From Chloroflexota bacterium (GTDB taxonomy: Bacteria > Chloroflexota > UBA6077 > JACCZL01), in contig JAUJPG010000016.1 in NCBI GenBank assembly GCA_030447245.1, positions 75,261 to 117,030 of the forward strand: DNA of 41,770 nt. Reading direction: 5' to 3'. Both the position numbers and the translations under genes were made by a program. The notes under the pieces are model-generated. The model had not been told where the DNA came from. It searched no databases and saw only the letters and a list, made by a program, of their open reading frames with translations. Position 1 is the stretch's first letter. Each line of letters starts with the position of its first letter. Below, piece by piece: positions 17,606 through 26,130 of the stretch.

Positions 17606-18033
17606 CGGCCCGCCTGACCCTCGACGACTTAGCTGCGATCGCCTGTGCCCCGCCGACGGCAACCCCCGCGGAGCTGGCCAGTCAGCTCGGCAAACCCGCG
17701 ACCCTCGTGGGCCGACAGCTCCGGCGCATGCGTCGGGCCGGCGGCTGGTACTTCGTGCCGCGGCTGCCGCCTTGCACCGTCTGCGGCGAGACGGTCGTCG
17801 GCCCGCCCAGGCGGACCACGCACGTCGGCTGCGTGCCGGCGCGGCAGGCCCGCTGGGTGCCGAACAAGCGCGCCCGCCGCAAGGCCGACAGCACCCCCGA
17901 CGCCCTCGCCGAGCAGCGAGCGCACGAGCGGGCCGCGGCCCTGCGGACCTACCGCAGCCTGTCGTCGGAGCGGCGGGCGGCTTTCAACGTGGCGCCCGCC
18001 CGCGGTGGGTTATACCGCGAGCGGGCGCCTTGA
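17602..18033 (+). CDS. Hypothetical protein with helix-turn-helix and Cys pair
   Basis: A 143-residue frame from ATG 17602. Residues 4-35 (LTLDDLAAIACAPPTATPAELASQLG) followed by KPATLVGRQLRRMRRAGG form a winged-helix-like DNA-binding unit; then PPCTVCGET and HVGCVPARQARW could bind zinc through three Cys and one His. The C-terminal third is Arg/Ala-rich. Not a family I can name; probably a DNA-binding protein. Its first codons are also present at the edge of copy B, where the gene is replaced by unrelated sequence after GATGCC, so the duplication end falls exactly at this start codon. It converges with the DUF4331 operon. Confidence 0.5.
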   Translation: MPARLTLDDLAAIACAPPTATPAELASQLGKPATLVGRQLRRMRRAGGWYFVPRLPPCTVCGETVVGPPRRTTHVGCVPARQARWVPNKRARRKADSTPDALAEQRAHERAAALRTYRSLSSERRAAFNVAPARGGLYRERAP

Positions 18034-18059
18034 CGTGTGAGCTTGGGGACTGTTGGGCG

Positions 18060-20015
18060 TTACCGCACGCGCCTCCCGCCGCGCAGGATGGTCACGCTCT
18101 CCGCGTCGAACAGGCTCTCGGTCTGCTTGACGCCGTCGACCTCCAGGTAATCACCTTCCTGGATCGAACCGCACTGGGTAACCGTGTCGAAGAGGAGGCG
18201 AACCTGCTGGATGCCGTCGCCGGTCGCGATCAGCGCGTACGGTACGTCATCGCGGTTGAACGGCACCACGCCCTGAGCCTGGGCGGGTATCGCGGCGCCC
18301 AGGTCGCAGCGCACGCCGACGACGTTGCCCTGGGTGCGGATGTCGTCGAAGCCGCCCGTGTTGGTCCGCTCGCGCTGGAGCTTCTCCTCCTCGGTCAGCT
18401 TGCGCTCGTCGTCGTCATCATCGTCGTCCTTCTTGGGGTCCGGGTCCTGGGCCGCTCCGCCCGTCGTGCCTCCGGCGGCATCGGCCAGGCCAGGCGGGTT
18501 GCCGCCCGCTCGATGGTGATCGATGTGGTCATAGCCCTGGTGGGGAGTTGCCATGTACGGAAAGCTGCTCAGACAGGGTAGGTCGTTCTCGTTGACCCCG
18601 TCGCCGAGCGCGTTGTTCGGCGAGTGGTTGAAGCCGTCAACCAGGACACCGGCGACCACCCGTAAGGCGATGTCGGTCACGTCGTCCTCGAGTCGGCGGC
18701 CGTTCGGGTAACCCGCGTTGTCACCAGCGAGCACGCCGAGCGAGTTGCCCTGGCAGGCCCCGGCCGCGGGCGCGACCGCCGTGTTCAGCCGGAGCTGTTC
18801 TGAGGGAGTTCGCTCCGAGTTGACCTGCTGGTTCAGACCCGGGATGCCCGTCAGGAACACCTGCACCAAGTCGTTGCGCGGGGGCGCTGGTACCGAGATC
18901 GCGGCGGCCGGGGCACTCAACATTGAGAAGAACAAGGTGTCGGCCGTCTGGGCTGGCCCTGCCGAGGCGTTCGGATAAAGAGCCGCGATGAGTCGCGCCA
19001 GCTCCGGGTCGAGAATGCGATCGAGGACGACTGCATCGCCGGTCGGCGGGGTGGCGTTGAAGGCGTCTTTGCGGGCAAGGTCCACAACGACTTCGTTGAC
19101 CAGGGGGTTGCCGAGACGCGAGACCTGGACGAAATCGCCCGAGCCGGTCCGCGTTCCGACGCCACGGACAATCTGGGAGCGCCGCTCGGCCGTCGACCAG
19201 ACGCCAATGACACAACGCTTGTCGTTGGCGTCGCCCGAGCAGTCCGGCACGAGCCGGGCTCGCGGGATCTGGATCGACGTCGTGTGAACGTTGTAGCCAC
19301 CAGTGGTGTCCAGCCCGCGCTCGGTGCCGCGGCGGATCAGGTGAGCGCTGTTGAACGGGCGCAGCCCGAGGAGATCGAAGATGGAGGCGACGTCGACGAA
19401 GAACGGGTCGTCGCGCTGCCCGGTGAACTCACGGATCCCACCACCCAGATCGCGGACCGCCTGGCGTGCCAGCCCCTCGTAGTCGGGGGTGGAGCGCGGG
19501 CCGATGTTGTCCGGCGGTTGGACCAGGTTCTCTCCAAGCACTCTAGACCCGTCGGCGGTGATCTCGCGGACGGTGTAGTACTGACGGTAGTTGAAGTCCG
19601 GATCGTCCAGCGAGGTGATTGGCCCGGTGTTGTACAGGAACGTCGACGGATCGCGGATCTCTTGCCGGAAGGTCCACTCGTAGGTGACGTCCTCGCGGCC
19701 GTCGCCGTCGCGGTCGACTTTGATCAGGTACCGTGCGTTGTCGTCGAAGTGGTAGAAGTTCGGCCCCCCGCCCGGCTCCTCAAATGGGATCCAGGTTGCG
19801 GCCAGCGTGATCGTGTCTGGAGCGTCCGGGCTGCGGAATGCGAAGACGTCGACGTTGTCGATCGTGGGGTCCTTCGAGGTTAGCGGCGCCTCGCGGTGGC
19901 TGGATGCTCCAACGCCGGGCGTGATCGACCAGATACCCGTAGCCGTCCCCAGCAGGACAAGCGCGGTCGCGGCTGACGCGGCGAGTCGGCGGTGAGTGAT
20001 GAGCGGCGTGCGCAT
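18060..20015 (-). CDS. Secreted DUF4331 protein with extra C-terminal domain
   Basis: A 651-residue protein. Start ATG 20015, with AAAGGAG ten bases upstream. A signal peptide (MRTPLITHRRLAASAATALVLLG) is followed by the family landmark ASSHREAPLTSKDP and then VDVFAFRSPDAP, PFEEPGGGPNFYHFDDNARY and DRDGDGREDVTYEW, all typical of DUF4331. Residues about 495-525 form a spacer with a run of acidic residues (KKDDDDDDD). The last about 110 residues (TGGFDDIRTQGNVVGV, RLLFDTVTQCGSI, GDYLEVDG) form a compact beta-rich unit, perhaps an OB-type fold, absent from the neighbouring paralogue. Exported; molecular function of DUF4331 unknown. Second gene of a two-gene operon, 29 bp after its paralogue. Confidence 0.88.
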   Translation of the reverse strand: MRTPLITHRRLAASAATALVLLGTATGIWSITPGVGASSHREAPLTSKDPTIDNVDVFAFRSPDAPDTITLAATWIPFEEPGGGPNFYHFDDNARYLIKVDRDGDGREDVTYEWTFRQEIRDPSTFLYNTGPITSLDDPDFNYRQYYTVREITADGSRVLGENLVQPPDNIGPRSTPDYEGLARQAVRDLGGGIREFTGQRDDPFFVDVASIFDLLGLRPFNSAHLIRRGTERGLDTTGGYNVHTTSIQIPRARLVPDCSGDANDKRCVIGVWSTAERRSQIVRGVGTRTGSGDFVQVSRLGNPLVNEVVVDLARKDAFNATPPTGDAVVLDRILDPELARLIAALYPNASAGPAQTADTLFFSMLSAPAAAISVPAPPRNDLVQVFLTGIPGLNQQVNSERTPSEQLRLNTAVAPAAGACQGNSLGVLAGDNAGYPNGRRLEDDVTDIALRVVAGVLVDGFNHSPNNALGDGVNENDLPCLSSFPYMATPHQGYDHIDHHRAGGNPPGLADAAGGTTGGAAQDPDPKKDDDDDDDERKLTEEEKLQRERTNTGGFDDIRTQGNVVGVRCDLGAAIPAQAQGVVPFNRDDVPYALIATGDGIQQVRLLFDTVTQCGSIQEGDYLEVDGVKQTESLFDAESVTILRGGRRVR

Positions 20016-20044
20016 GCAATCAGACTCCTTTCGTCGGCTGCTCA

Positions 20045-21553
20045 TCACGGCGTGCTCGTGCTGCCGGTCGGGTGGTGAACGCCATGGTCGTAGCCCTGGT
20101 GCGGGGTTGGCATGTAGGGGAAGCTCGAAAGGCAGCGCCGGTCGTTGCCGTTGACCCCGTCGCCGAGGCGGTTATTCGGTGCGCGGTTGAACTCCGGCGT
20201 GAGGGGAGTGCCGCCGGCCAGGGCCCGCAGCTCGATGTCGGTCACGTCGTCCTCGATCCGGCGGCCATTCGGGAAGCCGGCGTTGTCACCGCCAATGACT
20301 CCGAGGACGTTGCCGGCGCAGATACCCGCCGTTGGCGCAATGGCGGTGTTCAGGCGGAGCTGCTCAGCCGGAGCCGTTGCCGAGTTGACCTGTTGATTGA
20401 GGCCGGCAATGCCAGTCAGGAAGATGGCGACCAGGTCATCCCGCGGGGCGGAGCGTGCGCCGGGCGATCGGCCGGCGCACGGCAGGCCAGGCGAGTCAAT
20501 CCCGTACAGGATGCAGTACAGGCGTGGGACTTCTGGATCGGTGACCCGCGCGACGACCGCCGGGACCGTGCGATCGACCGACGGCGGCACGGAGTTGAAC
20601 GTGTCCTTGAGGCCCAGGTTAATCACTACCTCGTTGATCAGTGGGTTGCCGAGGCGCGAGACCTGGACGAAGGGACCAGAGGGCTCCTCGACCCCCGGGC
20701 GCAGCGTCGTCGTGGTGCGCCGCTCGGTACTCGACCAGACGCCGATGACGCAACGCTGGTCGCTCGGCGTCGTTGGTTGGCCGGCGCCGTCCACCGGACA
20801 TTCCGGCGACAATTGGGCGATTGGAACCTGGATCGCGACGGTGTGGACGTTGAACCCGCCCGTGGAGTCCTGGCCGGGCTCGGCGCCACGCGGGATCGAG
20901 TGGACAGGGTTGAACGGGCGCAGACCCAGCAGATCGAAGATCGACTGAACGTCGACGAAGAAGGCCTCGTCGCGCTGACCTGTGAAAATCTTGATCCCGC
21001 CGCCGGCGTCGTACACTGCTCGACGGGCCAGGTCCTCGTAGTCCGGGGTGGAGCGCGGGCCGATGTTGTCCGGCGGCTGGAGCAGGCTCTCTCCAAGCAC
21101 TCGCGACCCGCCGGCAGTGATCTCGCGGACGGTGTAGAACTGACGGTAGTTGAAGTCCGGGTCATCCAGCGCGGTGATCGGGCCAGTGTTGTACAGGAAC
21201 GTGCCCCGGTTCCGAATGTCAGTCCGGAACGTCCATTCGTACATGACGTCGGGGATGGCGTCGCCATCGCGGTCGACGTTGATCAGGTATCTGGCGGTGT
21301 CGTCGAAGTGGTAGAAGTTCGGCCCGCCCGCCGGCTCCTCAAAAGGAATCCAGTTCGAGATCAGGGTGACCGTCGACGGGGCGTCCGGGCTGCGGAACGC
21401 GTAGACGTCGGTGTTGTCAGCGGTCGGATCCTGGGAGATGAGTGGCGCCTCACGGTGGCTGGAGGCGCCCACGCCGGGCGCCAGGAACCATGTGCCGGTC
21501 GCTGCACCCAGGAAAACCAGCGCCGCCGAGAGCGACGCGAGGCGCTTGTTCAT
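20045..21553 (-). CDS. Secreted DUF4331 protein
   Basis: A 502-residue protein. ATG 21553 is preceded by AAAGGGG. Signal peptide MNKRLASLSAALVFLGAATG, then ASSHREAPLISQDP, AFRSPDAPSTVTLISNW, PNFYHFDDTARYL and the later FNYRQFYTVREIT and FPYMPTPHQGYDHG, in the same order as the downstream paralogue. The match is strong along the whole length, which indicates tandem duplication. It ends right after the conserved core and lacks the acidic spacer and the extra C-terminal domain. Exported, probably cell-surface or periplasm-facing. No intrinsic terminator separates it from the second gene. Confidence 0.88.
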   Translation of the reverse strand: MNKRLASLSAALVFLGAATGTWFLAPGVGASSHREAPLISQDPTADNTDVYAFRSPDAPSTVTLISNWIPFEEPAGGPNFYHFDDTARYLINVDRDGDAIPDVMYEWTFRTDIRNRGTFLYNTGPITALDDPDFNYRQFYTVREITAGGSRVLGESLLQPPDNIGPRSTPDYEDLARRAVYDAGGGIKIFTGQRDEAFFVDVQSIFDLLGLRPFNPVHSIPRGAEPGQDSTGGFNVHTVAIQVPIAQLSPECPVDGAGQPTTPSDQRCVIGVWSSTERRTTTTLRPGVEEPSGPFVQVSRLGNPLINEVVINLGLKDTFNSVPPSVDRTVPAVVARVTDPEVPRLYCILYGIDSPGLPCAGRSPGARSAPRDDLVAIFLTGIAGLNQQVNSATAPAEQLRLNTAIAPTAGICAGNVLGVIGGDNAGFPNGRRIEDDVTDIELRALAGGTPLTPEFNRAPNNRLGDGVNGNDRRCLSSFPYMPTPHQGYDHGVHHPTGSTSTP

Positions 21554-21954
21554 CGGGCCGTACCCCTTTCGCGGGAGGGAGTGGTCGCGCGGGTGATCGT
21601 GATCGCGGAAGATGGTCGCGGGGTCGATACGCGACCAGAGTCGATCTGTCTGTGTGACCGCGCGGCGCGTCATGTCATCCAGGATCGCCTCCCAAAGCTG
21701 CTCGGTCGATGTGGGTCAAGCACCAGTCCCATACGCAGGGCTTGGCAAAATGGATCATGTTGGCCGGCGCGTTGCCGGTGATGGGCTGACCAATGGGTCC
21801 AGCCCCCCGTGATCAGGGTGAGCGCGCTGGCGAGTATACGGGCGTTGTCTCGGAGACGCCATAACCTCTGGATCACGGTACGTGTTCAGAGATTGGTGGC
21901 AGGTGTGATGGTTCGTGACGTGGCAGCGGCGGTGGGTACGGGTAGGCTGCTGGC
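21554..21954. other. Upstream region of the DUF4331 operon; no gene recognised
   Basis: About 400 bp between the DUF4331 start and the IS66-like remnant. It must hold the operon's promoter, but I see no convincing hexamer pair. Open frames are short and non-conserved. Confidence 0.35.
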
Positions 21955-22455
21955 ATGGTCGACGTGAGGACGGCGAGTCGGGACGCGTTGCTGGCGGTGA
22001 TTGCGCGGCAGCAGGGCGAGATCGTTGCCCTCCAGCAGCAGGCGGCCGAGTAGCGGGCCGAGATCGTCCGGCTGACGGCCACGGTGGCCGAGCAGCGGGC
22101 GACGATCCCGCGGCTGGAGGCCGGGTGCGGGACCTCGAGGCCCGGCGGCGGGGGCGGGCCGCGCGGGATGCCCGGCTTGAAGGCGACCCAAGTCCTGGCC
22201 GCGCCTGAGCGGGCGCTGAAGCGGCGGGCGCGGGGGTTCGGGCGGGCGCGAGGGAGGCCAACCGACGTGGTGATCCACGCGCTGGAGCGGTGCCCGGCGT
22301 GCGGGGCGGGGCTGGAGGGAGGGACACCGAAGCGGAGCCCGGCAGGTGCTGGAGGTGGCGCCGAGCCTGGTCGCGGTCGTCGAGCACGTCTACATCGCGC
22401 GGACCTGTCGGCGCTGCCACCAACGCTGGACCCCGCCCGGTGGAGCTCCAGCGGG
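21955..22455 (+). pseudogene. IS66-like transposase, 5' fragment
   Basis: An ATG at 21955 opens VDVRTASRDALLAVIARQQGE, a coiled-coil N terminus, interrupted by TAG at 22051-22053 (probably a former CAG). Reading on gives AEQRATIPRLEAG, GGGGPRGMPGLK and then DVVIHALERCPACGAGL, and after a frame change near 22343 EVAPSLVAVVEHVYIARTC and CHQRWTPP. The order (leucine-rich helix, Gly-Pro hinge, C-x2-C zinc pairs, EVxP...VxEHVY) is that of the N-terminal part of IS66-family transposases. The catalytic domain is absent; copy B of the repeat block starts at its break point. Confidence 0.75.
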
Positions 22456-22459
22456 TGGT

Positions 22460-23347
22460 CGCCGGGCAGCAGCGATGAGGGCGGTGGGGGTCGCTACCCC
22501 CAAGTGCCACGCTTTCCAAACTGGGGGGCCTCTTCAGATGGGGGAGCTTCCTCATGACCTCCCTCACCCTCCCGTACCCGGTGTGCTGGCCCTTGTTTCT
22601 AGTCCCCGCACGCTCGATCTGCCGAGGTCATGTTCGGCCATCCCATGCCCAGGAAAATTTCCGCGCAACATGATCGTCCGTGTCGCGCTCGCCCGGGACG
22701 AGCTCGTCGGGGAGGCGATGGCCGCGCACGTCGGGGCCGGCTCGTACGCGGTCACCATACGCGGACACTGCGGATGGACGCGTTCGCTGCTGAGTGCTGC
22801 GAAGGTGCTGCGGCTCGGTGGTGTATCAAGTTGGCTCTGACGTGCCGGCGAACGGACTCCGGTCCGTCGGTGCTGGTGCGTCCTCAAGGAGGCTGGCCGG
22901 CGCTCTGCGCTCAGGTCTCGGGGTAGTAGTACGTCGTCTCCAGCAGCCCCGGAGGCCCGCTGGCGTCGGCGCACTTCCTCGGACTCGGCGTAGGCGCGCG
23001 CCCGTTCGATGTCGTCAACCTCCGTGAGGAACACGATGTCGTTCGGGTCGTCCGGGTTGCGGAAGACTTGCTGGTCTCGCCAACCCGCGGCCTGTCGCGC
23101 GGCCTCGCCCGCTTGGTACACCGACTTCCAGCGGGCATAGTCTCTCTACTCGCGATCGCCTGACGATGGCTGCCATGATCTCCCCCATCCGGCCGGTGCC
23201 GGCGAAGGTGGGCACCCGGTGATCGGTCGATGATATCCGGGTGCAAGCCCACACACTGGCGGCGCGGTGAAGCCCCTTTGATGCCATGATCGTCGAGCTA
23301 TGTGCAGGACGCTCTACCATCGGCGCCGTGTGCTGACAGGCCGATGC
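22460..23347. repeat. Interspersed repeat block, copy B (about 890 bp)
   Basis: Same orientation and edges as copy A (16712-17605), with scattered substitutions and small indels. It joins the IS66-like fragment on its left and diverges from copy A immediately after GATGCC on its right. It contains the AT box (22652-22670, second half altered) and on the minus strand CCCCCCAGTTTGGAAAGCGTGG followed by the hairpin GGGGGTAGCGACCCCC. On the plus strand a short frame, MAAHVGAGSYAVT... from 22719, is also seen in copy C. Confidence 0.75.
22911..23176 (-). pseudogene. Second copy of the dimeric alpha/beta-barrel protein, two one-base insertions
   Basis: Nearly identical to the intact gene at 17172-17435 but 266 instead of 264 bp. 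An extra C lies in the CAGCCCC run near 22949 and an extra base lies in TCTCTCTAC near 23144. Both change the frame, so no full product can be made as written. Start ATG at 23176 and stop TGA at 22911-22913 correspond to those of the intact copy. The high identity means duplication was recent or the copies are kept alike by gene conversion. Confidence 0.75.
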
Positions 23348-23742
23348 CCGCTCGGCTTCGTGGGCGGGGCGCTGGGCGGCCTCGGCGCTTGGAAGCTCCG
23401 CTCGGCCTGGGCGTGCCGCCGGACCTGACGCGCTGGCGGGCGTACTGAGGGCGCGTGCACACGTTTCGCGCAGGGTTGAACCGTTACGCCCGGCGTAACA
23501 ACTTCCCGCTGTCGCACCCCGCCCCGGCGAGACGGGCTGCGCCGTTGGATGGGCTGGGCACAAATGTACCCGGCGCCCCGCCGCAGCCCACACCGGCCAG
23601 TGTCCGGGATCGGCTCAGCTCGGTCAGGGCAAGAGCAGCGCCAGCCCCAAGAGCACCGCCGTGGCGAGCAGGAGGCGCAGGCGCTCCTGCGCGACAGCGT
23701 AACCTCCATCGGTGCCGCCGCCTTGACGGTGCAGAGCCGGAC
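23348..23742. other. No gene recognised
   Basis: High-GC sequence between the end of repeat copy B and the PRC-barrel gene. Long open frames exist on both strands but are Arg/Pro/Ala-rich without motifs, as expected by chance at this GC content. Confidence 0.35.
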
Positions 23743-24039
23743 GTGATCAACGACGAGGAGCGCTTCGCCGATCTGGCCCACGCGTCCACGTTGAGCCAGG
23801 TGGAGCGGACCCAGGTGGTCACCGAGAGCGGCGAGGTGCTGGGGACGATCGCGCACCTGGAGATCGACGACGACGCGCGCAAGGTCACGGCGTATGTGCT
23901 GTCGTCCTCGTTCAGGGGCCGGGTGCTGGGCCATGACACCGAGTCGGTCAAGGCTGACGAGGTGCTCCGCCTGGGCGAGGGCGGGGTCATGGTGGTGCCG
24001 CACGCGGTCGCGGTGCGGCTCCGGGCCGAGCGCGGATAG
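23743..24039 (+). CDS. PRC-barrel domain protein
   Basis: A 98-residue protein from GTG 23743; the frame is open further upstream but that part is non-conserved and Arg/Pro-rich. LSQVERTQVVTESGEVLGTI, HLEIDDDARKVTAYVL and then SVKADEVLRLGEGGVMVVPH make the small beta-barrel of the PRC family, in which a short strand pattern V-x-x-x-G-x-x-x-G-x-[IV] starts the domain. PRC-barrel proteins occur in photosynthetic reaction centres, in RimM and in many stress-related small proteins. Here it sits upstream of the Asp23 cluster, which suggests an envelope- or stress-related role, but it is separated from it by about 450 bp. Confidence 0.7.
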   Translation: MINDEERFADLAHASTLSQVERTQVVTESGEVLGTIAHLEIDDDARKVTAYVLSSSFRGRVLGHDTESVKADEVLRLGEGGVMVVPHAVAVRLRAERG

Positions 24040-24491
24040 GCGCCGCGTCCCGGGCACCCGCGGGTCCGGGGACGGCGCCGCGATGGGCCTGACCCGGTGG
24101 CCGAGGGCGCAGGGCTCGTCGGCGTGGACGCTTTCGGAGAGCTCGGACCGGGCGCGGTGAGGACCACGCAGGCACCGCGCAGTTGATTGCGCGATCATTG
24201 ACTGTTCTTGGCGCGTTGGTTCCGCACGCCCGGTGCCAGCGCTGGCGCGATGGTGGCCTGACCGTGGGCTGCTGCATAGCCTCCATCAAGTCACGCCCGC
24301 TGTCCCGCCCGTCTGCCCCGAGTTGCCGGTTGTCGTGCTCAGAGCGCAGGCGTGGTCGCCGTCGAGGACCGTGCTGAGAACATCGTGGCACGCACTGCTG
24401 CCGTGAGGCGCTACGGGGGCATGTTAGCCCTTCGCTGAGGAATGCCCCGGAATGGCTATTCCAGGGGCGCTGAGCAGTTGTGGAGGATGGC
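24040..24491. other. Upstream region of the envelope-stress operon
   Basis: About 450 bp with no recognisable gene. The short inverted pair GGAATGCCCCGGAATGGCTATTCC near 24440-24465 could form a small hairpin just before the Asp23 ribosome site (GGAGG at 24482). No clear promoter hexamers seen. Confidence 0.35.
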
Positions 24492-24959
24492 ATGGCGACT
24501 GAGGAGATACGAGCACGCGCTCAAGGCCCGCGCGGCGACACGACGGCGATGCAGCCGCGCGCAACGGAGCTCGTCACCGAGCAGGGCAAGACGACGATCG
24601 CCGACGTGGTGGTGTCGAAGATCGCCAGCATTGCCGCGAGAGAGGCCCGGCGTACACGAACTGGTGACGCAGGGGTCGGAGGCGCCGTGGCCGGACTGGC
24701 CCAGCGCGTGACTGGCGCCGACACACGCTCACAAGGAGTCAACGTCGAGGTCGGGGAACGCGAGGCCGCGATCGACCTCAGGCTGACGGTGGACTACGGG
24801 GTCAGCATCCCGCAGGTGGCGGAGGCGGTGCGCCGCAACATCATGAGCCGCCTGGAGGCCATGACCGGCCTCATCGTCAAAGAGGTCAACATCGACGTCA
24901 CCGATCTTTACTTCCCCGAAGAGGCTCAGACGCAGCAGATTGAGCCGCGCGTCGGGTAG
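24492..24959 (+). CDS. Asp23/Gls24-family envelope stress protein
   Basis: A 155-residue protein; ATG 24492 follows GGAGGATGGC. TEQGKTTIADVVVSKIASIAAREA, GGAVAGLAQRV, GVNVEVGEREAAIDLRLTVDYG and VSIPQVAEAVRRNI, ending with VKEVNIDVTDLYF, is the Asp23 order. A stretch of about 12 residues (24643-24678) is out of the conserved frame: the neighbouring frame reads PGVHELVTQG, the usual family sequence, so two compensating indels are present here. Asp23 proteins assemble at the inner face of the membrane through AmaP and act in cell-envelope homeostasis; AmaP is encoded two genes downstream. Confidence 0.88.
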   Translation: MATEEIRARAQGPRGDTTAMQPRATELVTEQGKTTIADVVVSKIASIAAREARRTRTGDAGVGGAVAGLAQRVTGADTRSQGVNVEVGEREAAIDLRLTVDYGVSIPQVAEAVRRNIMSRLEAMTGLIVKEVNIDVTDLYFPEEAQTQQIEPRVG

Positions 24960-24976
24960 GCGTGGTCGAGGGGTCG

Positions 24977-25320
24977 ATGGACAGCGGCGGTTTGCGGGTG
25001 AGCGAGGTGAGCATCGCCCGAGCGATTGTCGCCGCCGTCCCGGAGGGTACCCGGCGTGGCCGACGTGAGCCCCGGGCGGTTTGCCGAGGCGGCGACATAT
25101 GGCCCCGGGTGAGAGAGTACGCGGCGTCGCGGTGGGTCGGGCAGCAGGCGATCTCGACATAGAGGTGCATCTATGCGCGCTGTACGCGGACTCGCTCGTC
25201 TTGCCCGAGCTGGCGGCTCGGGTGCGGAGCGCAGTCCGCCAGTCGGTCGAGGGCTCGGGGCCCGGACTGCTCCGGCGCATCGATGTGGCCTTCGACGACC
25301 TTCGCGTCGAGGAGGGATGA
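24977..25320 (+). pseudogene. Second Asp23-like protein, two frame changes
   Basis: ATG 24977 follows GAGGGG. The frame reads LRVSEVSIARAIVAAV, then changes to VPGVADVSPGRFAEAATYG near 25042 and again to ERVRGVAVGRAAGDLDIEVHLCALY near 25108, ending at TGA 25318-25320. Joined, the reading is a short (about 114 residue) Asp23/Gls24 relative of the kind that sits beside Asp23 and AmaP. The frame changes fall in G/C runs (CCCGGAGGGTACCCGG, GGCCCCGGG), so assembly indels are as likely as true mutation. Located 17 bp after the first Asp23 gene and 4 bp before AmaP. Confidence 0.65.
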
Positions 25321-25324
25321 GCGG

Positions 25325-25909
25325 GTGAGCGTCTTCAATCGACTGCTGATCATCCTGCTCGACCTGCTCCTGCTCGTGGCGGCCGGCGCGGTGCTCCTGA
25401 CTGCGGTTGGCGTGACCCAACCGGAGCAGCTTGCACCAACCCCGTGGTTTGTGGATCGTCTGGTCCCGTTCACACAGCTCGACCCGACGAGCTGGAGTTG
25501 GGCGCTGGGTGTCAGTATTGTGCTCCTCCTCGTGGGGCTGCTCCTGCTGTTCCTCGAGCTGCGCCCGAGGCCGCGCGAGTCGCCGCGGATAACGTTGAAG
25601 CAGGACGGGCTTGGACGAGTCACGGTGGCGCGCGATGGGGTGCGGGAACTGGTGGACCGCGAAGCCGGCCGGGTGGCCGGGGTGATGGAGGTCCGCTCAC
25701 GCGTCGAGGAGGACCCCGCGGGGCTACGGATCCTGTGTCGCCTCTCCGTTGATCCAACCGGGAGCATGCCAGAAATGACACAGGAGCTGCAGGAGCGCCT
25801 CAAAGTGGTCGTCGAGCAGCACCTGGGGCGGCGCGTGGCGGAGGTGTCTGTGGACGCTCAGGTGGCGCCGCTCGTGAGCGACCGACGGGCCGGGCGCCGC
25901 GTGCGGTAG
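25325..25909 (+). CDS. amaP: Alkaline-shock membrane anchor protein AmaP
   Basis: A 194-residue membrane protein. GTG 25325 starts 4 bp after the previous stop. Two membrane helices are visible: LLIILLDLLLLVAAGAVLL near the N terminus and WALGVSIVLLLVGLLLLFLEL at about residues 59-80. They are separated by a polar loop and followed by a soluble Asp23-like domain (RVTVARDGVRELVDREA, GVMEVRSRV, VSVDAQVAP). This is the AmaP layout: the helices anchor the protein and the soluble part recruits Asp23 to the membrane. Translational coupling with the two Asp23-like genes supports a shared complex. Confidence 0.88.
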   Translation: MSVFNRLLIILLDLLLLVAAGAVLLTAVGVTQPEQLAPTPWFVDRLVPFTQLDPTSWSWALGVSIVLLLVGLLLLFLELRPRPRESPRITLKQDGLGRVTVARDGVRELVDREAGRVAGVMEVRSRVEEDPAGLRILCRLSVDPTGSMPEMTQELQERLKVVVEQHLGRRVAEVSVDAQVAPLVSDRRAGRRVR

Positions 25910-25932
25910 ACAAGAGCAAGGAGCAAGCTTCC

Positions 25933-26130
25933 GTGCTGAAACTTAGCGAGCTTACGCGTGCTACCGGCCCTGTGGTGGCCACGGTGGCGGCCGTGTTGCT
26001 GATCATCCTCGGCATCTTGGTCATCGTCTACCCGGGGCTCGTCGCGTGGATCGCCGGCATCGGGCTGGTGCTTGCGGGTGTTGCGGTGCTCGCATCCGTC
26101 CTCATGCCGGGCGGCAGGATCGGTTCGTAA
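25933..26130 (+). CDS. Small DUF3096-like membrane protein
   Basis: A 65-residue peptide from GTG 25933, 23 bp after amaP, with AAGGAGCAAG upstream as ribosome site. Almost all of it is two membrane segments, VVATVAAVLLIILGILVIVYP and GLVAWIAGIGLVLAGVAVLA, joined by a Pro-Gly turn, the pattern of DUF3096 proteins. Function unknown; last gene of the envelope-stress operon by spacing and strand. Confidence 0.75.
   Translation: MLKLSELTRATGPVVATVAAVLLIILGILVIVYPGLVAWIAGIGLVLAGVAVLASVLMPGGRIGS

Noticed and set aside
19284..21781. Large plus-strand open frames opposite the DUF4331 genes
   Set aside because: They are mirror images of conserved minus-strand genes and encode Val/Asp/Arg-rich sequence without any family features.
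22346..22840. A 164-codon open frame across repeat copy B
   Set aside because: Its parts come from the IS66 remnant and the repeat block joined by chance. Only the short segment from 22719 is echoed in copy C, and copy A has a stop just before it.
24061..24440. Additional gene between the PRC-barrel and Asp23 genes
   Set aside because: Frames are short and compositionally random; no start with a ribosome site was found.
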